Assembly: GCA_027943335.1 (NCBI GenBank)
Contig: BSBK01002080.1
Coordinates: 376,001 to 440,000 of the forward strand
Direction: 5' to 3'
From: Chamaecyparis obtusa
Lineage: Eukaryota > Streptophyta > Pinopsida > Cupressales > Cupressaceae
DNA length: 64,000 nucleotides
Shown here: positions 23,153 through 34,556 of the stretch, piece after piece
Layout: each line of letters starts with the position of its first letter
Position numbering within the stretch: the stretch's first letter is position 1
The notes under the pieces: model-generated
Seen by the model: only the letters and a program-made list of their open reading frames with translations
The model's database searches: none
What the model was told of the DNA's origin: nothing
Translations under genes and position numbers: made by a program

Positions 23153-24355
23153 TGTAGACACCTAAAATGCATTTTCCAAATAAAAATATTTTATTTTGCA
23201 GAAACCCCTAATGACATCATCATTAATTAATTAATTAATTTTTATTTTCATTATCCCTTCTCCTATTTTAATTAAAGACATTTAATTAAGAAACCCTAGC
23301 CAAAAACATTTAAATCAAATTTAAATATTTTTCCTCCTATTTATTGAATCATTATTTGATAAATAATGTCACAAACCTTAAATAAATTAAATATTTATTT
23401 AAAGCCTAAAGCCCTAGAATCTTCTAGAGTACCCTAAACCCTTCCTAAACTTGGTTAGAAGGTGATTCCTAACCTTCTTAGTCTAAACCACCCTCCTTTG
23501 ACATTTGGTCAAACCCCCTCATTAATGAGCCTTACAGACTCATTAATGGTCTCTTACATCCTCATTAAGGCTCTTACATCCTAATAATAAAGTCCATGGC
23601 TCCTCTTTCACCTTGGTTCCCTAGGCACACTTCCCTAGTGTTGCCCACACGTGTGAGAAACCCTTAACCCTCATCCATCTAACCTTACCCTTAACCATAC
23701 CCCAGACTCTACCCCAAACCCTAACTCTGACCCTAACTCCACTTCCTAACCCAAGCCCTTCCGAAAATCCTATAAATACTCCTCCTTCCAAGAGCAAAGT
23801 ATTAGCTTAGTTCATATCATTCATGCATTGTTATCATGCTCATTTCTATCTAGATCATCTTAGCATTTAGCATAATTGTTAGATTTCATTATCTTTTATG
23901 CTTTCTAAACTCATCCTAGAATAGCTTAATGGATTAACCTTGTTTATTATTAAGCTTTTCTAATCATTTTTGCATCACATCACACTTCATTTGGTTTAAA
24001 ATCAATCTAGCATAATCATCTTTAGTTTAATCTGCATTTTAGCTTCATTAGGCTCCTTGAGGCTCTAGGGGAAAATCAGGTGTTCTATACCTGATTTTGT
24101 GCCACTATGGGGTTCTCATGGTCCCTATTTGATCCTAAGCCTTCCTAATCTGCATTAGGGACATGCTCCATGTGTTTTGAGAGCACACCCACATCCCTAA
24201 ATCAAGAGCAAATCGAATGGTGATATGGTGCTCCCGTTAAGCTCTATCTGAAGTGTCTTTGCAAATTGCTTTTACTATATGCTAGTAATATGATGTTAGG
24301 ATAATTTTTGAATGTCTACGCTTGTTCCGAACAGGTTAGGTTTTCTCTAATCACA
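23153..24355 (+). repeat. 5' LTR of the Tat-like element
   Basis: 1203 bp. It starts tgtagacacctaaaatg, the common start of plant Tat-like LTRs, and ends ctaatcaca just before the primer site. It contains many accctaacc-type words at 23690-23755 and ctataaatactc at 23771-23782, a plausible TATA box followed by a pyrimidine-rich start region. The 5 bp before it are ctatg; the right partner for a target duplication is not visible. Confidence 0.7.
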
Positions 24356-24358
24356 GTT

Positions 24359-24378
24359 TGGCACGCCCGGTGGGACCC
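24359..24378 (+). other. Primer binding site of the Tat-like element
   Basis: Three bases after the LTR end the text reads tggcacgcccggtgggaccc. This is a frequently seen primer site in plant gypsy elements and begins with TGG, the complement of a tRNA CCA end. Confidence 0.8.
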
Positions 24379-25272
24379 CACAAGCCTTCAAAATTGCATT
24401 TTTCAGGGTTTTTTGGCCAAAAACTCAATTTTTCAAGTATCACTGACAAATTTTTGTTGTAGTGTTGTATGACATTCCATCATTGTCATCAAATTTCATA
24501 TGGGTAGTGCCCAAGTGTCATGTGGGTAGTGCCCAATAGTCGTTTGAGCCATTTTGCATGTTTTAAGGCATTTTCCCCATTTTTTTCACTTTCTAGCTCA
24601 AATGTCATATGGGTTGTACCCAAGTGTCGTATGGGGGCTCATACAATGTCATACAACACTATAACTCAAAAAATCCCCTGGTCTCAAGTGTCGTATGGGA
24701 AGCAGAGGGCTTGTATGAGGCCCTAAACCTAGTTTTTATTGACTTTTTGGGCCTGTTTGGGGATCCTTGTGACCCTAGGCTTCAAACTTGTAATTTCTGA
24801 CCCCATGCTCTTGCAGGTTCTTGTTGGAGGCCAAGTTCTCACCAAAACACTAAAGCCTTAAGGCTCATGAACCTTCTTGAATGTTTAGGAATCTAAAAAC
24901 TTGATTTATTTGGCTTAAAACGAACTTCTATTCACTCTTGAATGTCTTAAAAGGAGCAAATTGCAAATCTTTCCTAAAAGTTTCCTAATCATTCCTAAAC
25001 ATTCCTAATTGATCCTAAAGAAATCAAAATCATCCCTAATGTCTTTCATTTGGCTAAAAAGAACCTCATTCATGCAAATCTAAAGTTTTAGGGTTCTTTC
25101 ATGCAAACTAGGAACATTTCAAATTTTGCATGCTTAAAAAGGACTAGAAATCTGCATATCAATCCTAATTGGTTCCTAATCAATCCTAAACCATCCTAAA
25201 TGTTCCTAAATCAATCCTAATGCTTTTTTCTTGGTTAAAACAAACTTCTTTTTGCAAAAACTTGGATGTTTT

Positions 25273-25335
25273 TGTTAAATTATAGTGTCGATTTGATTGA
25301 TTTATAATTAATGAATTATATTATCATGCTTAGTC

Positions 25336-25428
<93 letters not shown>

Positions 25429-25862
25429 AATATATTATAGTCAACTGTAGTTTGTATTGAATTGGGGCTAATATATTCACTGTTGAAATCGACTTAGTCG
25501 ATTGTAATGTTACGATAACTACCGACTAATAGTTATACGCAACATCAAACATTACTAATTGAAGATAATGATAGTTGCATAACTATGAAATGTTGTGACT
25601 GTATATTACATTGACGAAAGGGCATTACTATGTGAGACATGGCGTAGGGTCATGTCTTTACATAGTCATGACTCTTCATATTATATTTAGTGATATTCGT
25701 ATGTGCTGGGAAATCAATCAATCACATTGTCATTTCTTCTCCTCTGCAAACATATGTAAATACAATTTAGAAAATACATAATTACAATTGCATAGATTAT
25801 ATATATTACAACACAATAAAGAGTATTAGTCTTTCTCTATCTAAGATCTTACATTCCTAACA
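25273..25862 (+). mobile_element. Solo LTR of a copia family related to the 2.8-8.8 kb element
   Basis: 590 bp, starts tgttaaattatagtgtcg and ends cttacattcctaaca, TG...CA. Perfect 5-bp target duplication gtttt at 25268-25272 and 25863-25867. Its start parallels the copia LTR (TGTTAATGTTATAGC on the minus strand), and it likewise has an AT microsatellite and a gagacatg...catgtcttta inverted pair. No internal region remains, so it is a product of LTR-LTR recombination. Orientation is +. Confidence 0.85.
25339..25421. repeat. (AT)n microsatellite in the solo LTR
   Basis: An uninterrupted AT run of about 80 bp. Assembly length may be unreliable. Confidence 0.95.
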
Positions 25863-27175
25863 GTTTTCAAAAGTTTCATGGATAAAGTACTCTAGGAACA
25901 CTTCTTTTGGGCCTAAAAACCGAATTCTAGAGCATAAAGTCTTGAATGAATCTAAAGAAATGAACCAAAGTCCAAATCAAAAGAGTCATTTTCTTAGAGT
26001 CCTAAACAAAACACAATCTTGAATATCCTAAATTGAAAACAAAGCATTTCATTTCATTTCAAAGTTTAAATCAGGATCCTAGAAAGAAAACTTAATCTTG
26101 AATGCAAAAGGTAAAAATTTCCAATATCTTTTAAAGCTTTCTTGTCTTCAAGAAAATGAACAAATCAAAATCATAAACACATGTGTTTGCAAGATTTCAT
26201 TTCAACTCACTAAAATCAATTTGGAAAAAGAACCCTTTCTTGGTGTGATTCTAGGAGTTTCAATTCTGCAAATCTTTGTTAGCTAAGTGATGTAAAAAAG
26301 GTTGAACTTGGATGAGTTCACTTGTTTTACTTCTAGAGAACCCTGTCCAGAGAGAAAAGTGCTTCCTCTTTGGAGAATGACTTCAAACCAGTACTTCCTC
26401 GACCGGTATAGAAATGAAGCACTGAACAAACTCTCATTCCATCCCCTCAATCTTGGGCGATGCATTTTGATGGTAGCCCGAGGTAGGTGAATATCCCTAC
26501 TATTTTGGCATGGTCAACTAGGCTTTTAAGTGAGTCATGCGCATACAAACCGATTGAGAGGACACCGCAGACCAAATCAGGCACCTATTAAATAGAAGCT
26601 TCCCGATCTTTTCCTGAAGGTATCAAAATCTTTGTGCAAGGACCGATCCAAGTGGTTTCCCAGATCACCTTAAGATTACTCACCATCTCCATTCCTTTTT
26701 GGGATATCAAGCTGTGGGAAAAGATTTTGATATTAGCTTGTGTTTTAGGTAGGTACCTGCTTGATGTGTTTTCGAAGTTTCACACTTAGTGCACAACATC
26801 TCTTGAACATACACTAATGAAGAATTCTACACATCAAATCCTTTTTCCATGTCAAAAACAATCCTCCAAATTCAGAAGTCATCCAAAGCTTGCAAAATCT
26901 TGCCATCCTAGTCTCCTAGTCATGGTCTTCCAGTAATCCAACATCTTTTCCATCTAGTCTTGTCCTCCTTTCCTCCCCATATCCTAGGTTAGCAAAGTCA
27001 TCTTGGTCATCCCCTGACCCCTTTTTGTCTTCCTCTATAGTTAGTCTTTCCTCCTATCTTGAGCCAAATCTGATCCTAAATCTAAGGTTCTTGGTCATCC
27101 TAATCCAAATCCAAAGCCTTAGTCTTCCAATCCATCTTTATCCTTCATCCCTATCCAACTCATACGGAAGTCAGC

Positions 27176-29899
27176 ATGTCTCAAAACCATTATGATGAGT
27201 TTGGTTATTATGTCTTTTCTCTTATTCCATCCTATCTCGATGATGATGAAAGTCTTGTTGATCATGATGAGCACTTTGAAAACCTTAGAAGGCTTGTTAA
27301 AAATATCCTCCAGAATCCAATCATTCCTCCATCCTATCCCGATGATGATGAAAGTCTTGTTGATCATGATGAGTTTATTGAAAACCTTAAAAGTTTGCTC
27401 CAAACATCCCCCATGATCCAATCATTCCTCCAAACTATCCTATCAAGTCTTCATACATATCCACTAGTTCTTATCCTAGCTTTGACAAGGGAAAACCATT
27501 ATCCTATTCATCCACACCTTCGTCCTATATTAATCCTACATACCCTCTGTATTCATCCTTCATACCTACATCTCCTATGGTCATATCCCAAACACCATCC
27601 TTACATAGCAACAATACTAGCTACATCCCTTATCCAAATCCTCCATCATGTCCTTATCCTCCAACCCATTTCCAAATCCAAAATCCTAGTCTTCCAATCC
27701 ATTATCCTAATCCTCCATTGTCTCTTAATCCACCATCCACTATATCCTATCTAAATCCAACATCTTCTCTTCTCGCGTACATTGCCACAAATCCCCTTCC
27801 GCAAGAAGAATGCATCCCTCAATCCGCTTCATATCCCATATCTCAACCCATCACCCCCACCTCATCAGATAGTCTATCAAGTTCACAAGCTTCCTTTAAA
27901 CCTATATATGCGAACTATCTAGTCATGCCATCCTCCAACTCCTCTTCTACACCATCATCCCCCCAAGCAAGTTCACACTCTTCCACCCCACCTTCATGTG
28001 AGGACTATCCTAGCTCCCCATCTTCTATGCATTCCAATGCTTCACCTCAACCCCCATCATGAAGTCTCCAAGGAGTTTCACAAGGAAGCCAACAATGAAT
28101 CCCACTCCTAAAGTTGAAGATTCATGTCATCTCAATCCTTCATGTGAAGCCATCAGTGATGATGCCCATCCAATATCTCCTACATCCATCATTTCTTGTC
28201 CATCACTCCCATTTGTTATCCTTCTTCGATATATCCCACTTATTGATCCTCTTCCATCTCCTAGCATCATTGAGTCATTCCCATACATTGAATCCATCCA
28301 ATCCTCACCAACATCTCCTTCTTCTAGCATTATCCAAAACACATCCGATGAGCCTCATGAGTTCACCCTTCTTCCTACTATCACAATTGCAGAATCTCCC
28401 ATCCTTCCACCCACTCCTTCTGAAGAGACCATCCATAAATCCCCCAGCACTCTATCCACACCAATCCAATCCAGTCCAGATCTTGTCCAAAAGCATGTTG
28501 AAATACCCATAGATGAAAATCAAGATCCTATCATCCCAAATCCTCCAATCTAAGATCCTATCATCCCAATTCCTCCATCTCAAGATCCATCAACATCTCC
28601 CAATCCTTGTCAAGATCCCATCATCCCATCCTTTCCACTTGGTGACCCTCCAATCCAAGTTGTCCCACTTCCATCACTGTATCCTTTGGGTCTACGTACA
28701 TTTGTCAAGGAAATCTTGCTCAAAGAAGAAGAGATCAGTTTCACACCTTCCATTGCAACACCTGATACTAGATGTTTATCTTATCCCCAAGTCAAAAATA
28801 TCCTTGTTTGGATAAAATGCTCAAGAAATGGAATTATCAAGGCAAAGGCCTAGGTGCTCATGAACAAGAAACTTTGGAGCCCATTCAGGATAAAAAGAAT
28901 CCACAAACATGCGGTATTGGTCACACATTCGAAGGCACTTCCTCCAGAAATGTTGGTACAACTAAATCCAAATTCAAGCATCGTTCCAAAAATACCATTG
29001 CATATCCCCATCATCCTTCGAAAGCATACAATGCCACTCCTCCTACTCCATCATTACAACCTAGAACAACCTATCACATTCCTCCTTCATCCTCTCAATC
29101 TATTTTGGATCCCTATGTCCCAAAATATATCCTTGCATATCCTCTCCATACCAAATCCATTTTGGGGCCTTACATCCCAAAGTATCATCCCCCATCTTAT
29201 CCTACTCAATCCTTCATCCTTCATCCAAACATCCCTAGTCAGGATCAACAAAGGCACATTCCCGCATCTCCTATCTTCCAATCTCCTTCCATCTCTCTAT
29301 CCATATCTTCTCCATCCTACACATCTCCTCATATCCCTTCCAATTCTCCTCACAATAAATTGAATGCCATATCAAAGATGCATAAAGGGAACTATCCACA
29401 AAGATTTAAGTATTTCCATGTCCACTCTAAAGGACATGCTCAAGAAAAGAAAAATCCAATCAAAGGATCTACTAAATCCAAATGGCCGCAAAGGCCCGTT
29501 AGAAAAAAAGAGAAATCCAATGCATCCCAATGGCCACAAAGGCCCACCAAAGAAAAAGCAAAAGCAAAAACTATGTGGATCCCAAAGCAAAAAGATGAAA
29601 TGCATCTAAAAGAAACATCCTCAATGGCATCCAAGGTTGCTAATCCACTAGTTACTCACTCCTCTCCTCCATCTCCTAAATCCATTTTGGGTCCCTATGT
29701 CCCAAGATCTCCTATCACAAATCCTTTATCAAATCCACCTCTATCTTCCACATCCCATCTACTTCATCCACCTTTCTCACATGTGCCAATGTTGATCTTG
29801 ACAACATCCCCCTATCATGATCACTTTCCATCATTGCATCCAAACACCTTCTACCACCATATCTCTCATCTACCCCATCCCATCCATGCCTTTACATAA
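27176..29899 (+). pseudogene. Pro/Ser-rich ORF chain of the Tat-like element, with a G-patch motif
   Basis: Four consecutive + frames (27176-27754, 27577-28062, 28059-28553, 28772-29899) in shifting phases look like one long frame broken by frameshifts. The start MSQNHYDEFGYYVFS is followed by two copies, 105 bp apart, of PSYxDDDESLVDHDE. The middle is very rich in Pro, Ser and Leu with repeated yPnPPs text. At about 28813-28875 the frame reads LKKWNYQGKGLGAHEQETLE, then PIQ, a good match to the G-patch found near the protease in Tat/Ogre-type gypsy polyproteins. The tail is Lys-rich with two or three WPQRP repeats. No RT or integrase. Function unknown; G-patch domains usually bind nucleic acid. 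Confidence 0.55.
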
Positions 29900-30161
29900 T
29901 CCCTCTGTTATAACAAAGTTGTACCAACATCTAGACAAATCAAAAGGTTGACAAAAAATCAAAAGATTAACAAAAAGTCAACAACAAATTAGAAAATCCA
30001 TAAAAATTTGAAAAATCAAGAAAACTATCAAAAAAGAAAAGAAAAGAGAAAAACATTCGTCAAATGGTGAAAACTTGACAATTCAAGTGCCTTGGACAAG
30101 TACCGTGATGAAAACTTGGCAAATAGGCATCATGCGTAATCCCTCCAGTTCCCTTTCTGCA

Positions 30162-30170
30162 ATTGGGGGC
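30162..30170 (+). other. Polypurine-tract-like site
   Basis: attgggggc, followed by aattcccttcc. It has the form of a gypsy polypurine tract, but the expected LTR start does not follow. Confidence 0.3.
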
Positions 30171-30533
30171 AATTCCCTTCCATCAAATCTTATCCAGCAT
30201 CTCCTCCATCCCATTTGTCTCTTGCTTCCTCCATCCTCCTTTGGATCTTGATAACAAAATAGAGACCACTAGGTATACATGCTTTTGGGCACCTTTCAAC
30301 ATCTATCTTCCTCTCACATCTTCCAGCCACCTATCCTCTATCCATCAACTATCCAAGCTTCCATCTACCTTCCTCATCTTCTTATCATTGTATCTTCCAT
30401 CCAATCGTACCCCATCCTAATGCCTCTGAAAGCATGAACTATCCTAAGCATGGGCATCTTATTCCTTGGAGATCTTATCACATCCATCTTCCAATCTCCC
30501 CATCCTCCATCCAAATCCTTATCTTCCATCTTC

Positions 30534-30993
30534 CACTAGTACATTTGAGGCCAAATTTCGACGACCATTTATCAAATTTTCCATGACAATTTTTTGACCT
30601 TTTGACACATTTGTCCATCAGCATTTTTGCATTGGAAATGGCGATGAAAGTGATAACTGTCAGTATTCTGACATCACTACCCGTCGGAATAGGCCACATA
30701 AATTGCAATTTTACTATGGGACCGATCTATCGAAAAAATGCTTGTTACGACGTTTTGTCAGTCGAAAAGGCGACAGATATTCAGTAGATGTTCGACAGAA
30801 CTACCTGTCGGAGGTATAGCAGTCCCGTCAGACCAATCTGTCAGATTGGGATTTTGCCGATGGTTACCTGTCAGATATCTGACATGAGAAAATTAAGTAC
30901 CGACATGAGAATATGTCGAACAAATAGCTCTTTTGTCGAAAATGGATTGCAACTTGTTGAAAAAATGACAGATTAGCAGAGTAAAAATAACAA
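30534..30993 (+). mobile_element. CACTA-type transposon left terminus with subterminal repeats
   Basis: Starts cactagtacatttgaggcc. The CACTA start and the following 450 bp with many copies, in both orientations, of gacag/ctgtc and cgac/gtcg words fit the end of an En/Spm-like element, where subterminal repeats bind the transposase. Examples are ctgtcag 30658, gtcgg 30683, gtcag 30759, gacag 30773, cgacag 30791, ctgtcgg 30804, cgtcag 30824, ctgtcag 30837, ctgtcagatatctgac 30868 and gacag 30967. The inverse terminus was not found in the window. The same 19-bp start, with two differences, occurs at 39805 in the same orientation. Confidence 0.6.
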
Positions 30994-31428
30994 AGCTCAA
31001 GAGACCATCATAGTTGGTCTCCGTCTTTGGTCCATATACTGACCAAACATTTTACATTTCGTTAGCTCATCAAGTGAGGGGATTTGAAAGAATTTAATAG
31101 AATATTTTCATGATAACGTATATTATTTAAGTTAACGTTGCACAAATTTATTGACTCTACGCACTTGTATACTACGAGCACAGCCATAAAGAAGCATGTC
31201 CTCCCAAGGACGGAGAGGGGATGCTTCTTTATGGCTGTGCTCGACGTATATAAGTGTGCGATGTAGATAAATTCGTTCATCGTCAAACTAAAATAATATA
31301 TGTTATACATGAAAATATCATCCATTAAATTCTTTCAAATCACCTCATTTGATGAGCTAACAAAATGTAAAATGTTTTGTCAGTATATGGACCAAGGATG
31401 GAGACCAACTATGATGGTCTCTTGAGCT
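30994..31428. mobile_element. Foldback element: 435-bp near-perfect inverted repeat
   Basis: The left arm starts agctcaagagaccatcatag and the right arm ends with its complement. The arms (about 204 and 208 bp) meet at a short loop of about 23 bp; the innermost 22 bp (31176-31197 and 31221-31242) are perfect complements. Frames inside are artefacts. Its transcript would form a long hairpin. Just outside, tagcag at 30974 and ctgcta at 31429 extend the symmetry with a small gap. No direct target duplication was seen. Confidence 0.85.
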
Positions 31429-31680
31429 CTGCTATCTTTAGTCCTAGCTACTGGGTAAGGGCTGGAAAACTTATACCTATCAATCATTGAGAATAATCAA
31501 TGCCTTGCCTTTATGTACACTACACAGTATCCAATATAAGAGGAGGTAGAAAATATGAATGGATAAAAGAAATGAAAGATACAATAAAATTATCTTGTTG
31601 TTTACGTTCTCATAATTGATCCTAGTCTCTCAAAAGTATTTTTATATGATCACTAGCACATTTCGTGCATGGATGAGAAA
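31429..31680. other. Spacer, nothing recognised
   Basis: Short AT-rich stretch between two inverted-repeat structures with no open frame. Confidence 0.4.
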
Positions 31681-32566
31681 CAGTATCCAAAGTTTCTAGA
31701 TTCTGAGAAGAGGTATGAGTGGAGGCCAAAAAAGGGATATTTGTGAAGGTTTTATAGACGTAGTACTAAATCATCATCTTTGCACTGGTACTCAATCTAG
31801 AAACCCTCTCTAGAAAATATCCACATCTATAAAATCTCCACAAAAATCCCTTCTGGCCTCCACTGCATATACGTCTTCTCAGTATCTAAAAACTCTCCAT
31901 CATTGATTCCCGTCATTTTTCACCATTTTCGTGGACTGAGACCTTAAATTATTGAGCTTCTCTTTGTTTCGAGAATAGTTTAACATTCTCTACTTAACAA
32001 GGACAACCACGTGAAGGTGGAAGCTCATCTAGCCCCTCCTAGGAGCCTCTTATGACCCTTTATGACATTTTAAGACCTCTAAGATGTGTATTCTTAGGGG
32101 TTGTAAAGGGTCATAAAGGGTCCTGGGACACAACAGTTGAGAAACATAAATGTAGGCATCATGGTCACAAGTTTTTGGAGACAACATAATTGAGTGGTAT
32201 ACCAAGACGATGCAAAGAAACCACTACTCCTCTGGAACCGGAGGACTAGTAGTTGCTTTGCATCGTATAGGTATACAACTCAATTATGTTGTATACCCAA
32301 ATGATGGAGAGCAACTAGCTCGTGCACCTCCGATTCCAAGTTGACTACATCTGTTGCTCATGAATACAAGGTCCTCCAACAAATGTATTCAATTTGGAAT
32401 TGGAGGTGCATAAGTTGCTCTCCATCGCTTGGGTATACAACTCAATTACGTTGTCTCCAAAAAATTATGATCATGATGCCTACAATTATGTTTCTCGGCT
32501 ATTGTGAAATCTACATTTATGTTTCTTAGTTGTCATGTTTATGTGCATGTTTTTATGTGTTTGGGA
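31681..32566. repeat. Palindromic dispersed repeat, copy A
   Basis: The same family lies in opposite orientation at 60860-61513 plus 62183-62290. Within this copy are three nested inverted repeats: 31700-31900 (gtggaggcca and tggcctccac arms), 32030-32140 (gggtcataaagggtc with its complement) and 32150-32540, whose arms both contain gtaggcatcat, tttttggagacaac and gtatac. A small hairpin at 32203-32268 is flanked by gatgcaaagaaacc. No protein-coding capacity was recognised. Confidence 0.75.
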
Positions 32567-33200
32567 AGACATCTTTCTAGCCTGGGCCTAGATCCTTTAG
32601 CAATTAGCTTCATAATAATCTAGATGACAGATGAGCAATTAGCTTCCCAAGAAAAATCCCATAAATGAACTATGCGTACCCCAATTCATGTGCCCTTTGT
32701 GCATACCCAAATGATATATTTGAAACAAGGGTAAGGCTTAAAGAAGTTAATTTTGCATCACTAGACAGATTTGTATATTTTATCCACAATGACCAAACTT
32801 CATAAAACATACAGACTTGTCTAGTGATCATATTGTGCTGAAGGTGGTGCCTAATGCTTTGTTGCACTGCAACAGCTGTGTAAAGATAAGTAGGCACCAA
32901 CTTCAGTACAATATGATCACTAGACAGGTCTGTATGTTTTATGAAGTTTGGTCATTGTGGATAAAACATACAGATCTGTCTAGCGATGCAAAATTAACTT
33001 CTTTAAGCCTTACCCTTGTTGTTTCAAATATGTCATTTAGATATGCACAGAAGGCACATGAATTGGGGTACACACAGTTCATTTACGAGATTTTTCTTGG
33101 GAAGCTAATTGCTCAGCTCTCATCTACTTCATTTATTATCAAGCTAATTGTCAAAGGATCCAAGCCCATGCTAGAAAGATGTCTTCCCATTCTATTTAAG
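32567..33200. repeat. Palindrome carrying two inverted copies of the NOG1 3' end
   Basis: The left arm (about 32567-32865) and right arm (about 32870-33200) are complementary. Each contains gatcactagacag-like text and, at the outer end, NOG1 coding text: the left arm on the + strand encodes GRHLSSLGLDPLAIS (32570-32616) and the right arm on the minus strand encodes GRHLSSMGLDPLTIS. The centre is at about 32867 around gttgcactgcaac. The long + frame at 32817-33614 is the antisense shadow of the right arm and the NOG1 fragment. Confidence 0.8.
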
Positions 33201-33790
33201 CCATATTCCTTGTTCTTGTCAAAATTTCTTGGTACGGTAGGTGTACTCTTTGGAGTACTCTTCTTCAATTTGTGTTCAATGATAAGCATCTTCTTCTTCT
33301 TCCTAATTGCAGCCAAAGCTTCCTTTTCATCAAGATTCAACTCCACTTCCCCCATCTCATCATCCTCGTTACCCTTAGCTGCCATCCTAAGCCCTTCTTC
33401 CCTCTCCAATTCTTCAAGCCTCTGCAAGATATCTGGATCAATAAAGTCTCCAACATTGTGTCCATCCATGATCTCAGGAATATCATCTTCTTTCCACACT
33501 TCATTTGCTAGAATATACCACTTCTTCAAGCTTGTAGTCTCTAGTGGTTGCAAATCAATCTTATTACAAACTATAATAAGAGGCTTATTGGCAAACATAG
33601 GTTTTATGCTGTAAAACAAACCTTCCTGTTGTGCAATACTATAACCACAGGACCCCGAAACATCAAGGAAAAACAAAACAACTGCCTTCAAATGAACCAA
33701 GGTAATAATATTGAGCATCTCTATGTTGTTCCTCTCCTCCAAGGGGTGGTCCAAAATACCAAGGGTATCAATAGGTTAAATATCTTCAGA
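33113..33790 (-). pseudogene. NOG1: Captured fragment of plant nucleolar GTP-binding protein 1
   Basis: The minus frame from 33754 to 33113 is open for 213 codons and matches plant NOG1, a nucleolar GTPase of 60S ribosome biogenesis. Just upstream, 33781-33757 reads PIDTLGILD, the G3 region with Leu in place of the Pro of DTPG. Then come HPLEERN, FFLDVSGSCGYSIAQQ and the G4 motif NKID in IIVCNKIDLQP. Next SLKKWYILANEVWKEDDIPE and ILQRLEELEREEGLR belong to the C-terminal half, so a family segment of roughly 110-130 residues between G4 and this part is missing, with the frame kept. The end has RKKKKMLIIEHK, PTVPRNFDK and GRHLSSMGLDP. Stops lie upstream of 33785 and the G1/P-loop part is absent. 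This is a gene fragment inside a palindrome, not a working gene. Confidence 0.85.
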
Positions 33791-33885
33791 CTGTCACGGA
33801 GGCCTAATGGCTCTATCTTGTAGCCCACAACATAAAGCACAGTGCTCAAAGAAAAGTACATGTCCATATTGTAGAAATGGAAAAG

Positions 33886-34556
33886 AAACATAGTCATAGA
33901 AATATGATTATTTTTAAATTGAATACACCAAGGAGTACCATCAGAAATATTGACCATTTACAATCATGAACAGTGAATAATCAAATAGCTCATTTTTTTA
34001 TCAGCATGTGTAATTTTTGTGTATATGAAAAATGAATGAAATATCAAGCTGAAATAAAATAGTGAACAAAAATTCAAATTCAAGGCCTAATTTATCAAGA
34101 GCAACAAACATTAGGATGAAAGAAAAATTATTAAGACTATAGAAAAATCATTAGGACTATAGAAAAATCATTAAGACTTGAAAATCAAGTTCTAGAAAAA
34201 TCATTACGACTATAGAAAAATTATTTAGACTAGAAAATCAAGTTCTAGAAATGGAAGATTCTAATGCTTTGCCATTACAACAATTGAGCATTCATCATTT
34301 GGTACTTCTTGGTGTATTCCATTTAAGTTTTACAGCTGTTGTGTTTATGTGCATGTTCTTTATGTGTTTGGCTTCTCTCCCTCGCAAGGGATACACCGAT
34401 AGGTAATTGATTTGAAAGCATAATGATTTGACAATATTTTTTCAGGATAGGCGTAATCATCCCGCCAACCTTAATTAGCAACATTGGTGATATATGTCAA
34501 GTACTTATAATCAGTATGCCCAACAAACAGAGACTTAGTAGTAAAAGCATGTCCTT
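33886..34556. repeat. ~680-bp repeat, copy 1
   Basis: Repeated directly at 35232-35952 and inverted at about 45800-46690. Marked by gaatacaccaaggagtacca, an A-rich block with several units like aaatcattaggactatagaa, and ctccctcgcaaggga near the right end. No coding sequence. Confidence 0.85.

Larger units (their letters stand above)
24380..27175 (+). other. Leader of the Tat-like element
   Basis: No coding sequence recognised. Words like gtcatatgggtagtgcccaa recur four to five times between 24490 and 24710. From 24890 to 25260 and again from 25870 the text is full of cctaatcaatcctaa-like words. The solo LTR at 25273-25862 splits it. Beyond 26060 only short unrecognised frames appear. Confidence 0.5.
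23153..30533 (+). mobile_element. Ty3/gypsy (Tat-like) LTR element, 5' part, non-autonomous and truncated
   Basis: A 5' LTR (23153-24355), a primer site, a long leader, then a chain of frames with no RT, integrase or gag zinc knuckle. Near 30162 a tract attgggggc resembles a polypurine tract, but no second LTR beginning TGTAGACACC follows. Instead the same C/T-rich text continues to 30533, where a CACTA-type terminus begins. A solo copia LTR interrupts the leader at 25273. The assignment to the Tat side of gypsy rests on the LTR start, the primer site and the G-patch motif; it is an inference. Confidence 0.65.

Noticed and set aside
28114..29363. Leu/His/Pro-rich frames overlapping the G-patch chain in other phases
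   Set aside because: Shadow frames of C/T-rich low-complexity DNA. The G-patch match identifies the better phase.
32817..33614. A 265-codon + frame, the second longest open frame of the window
   Set aside because: It lies antisense to the NOG1 fragment and runs through the palindrome centre. The NOG1 match on the opposite strand explains it.
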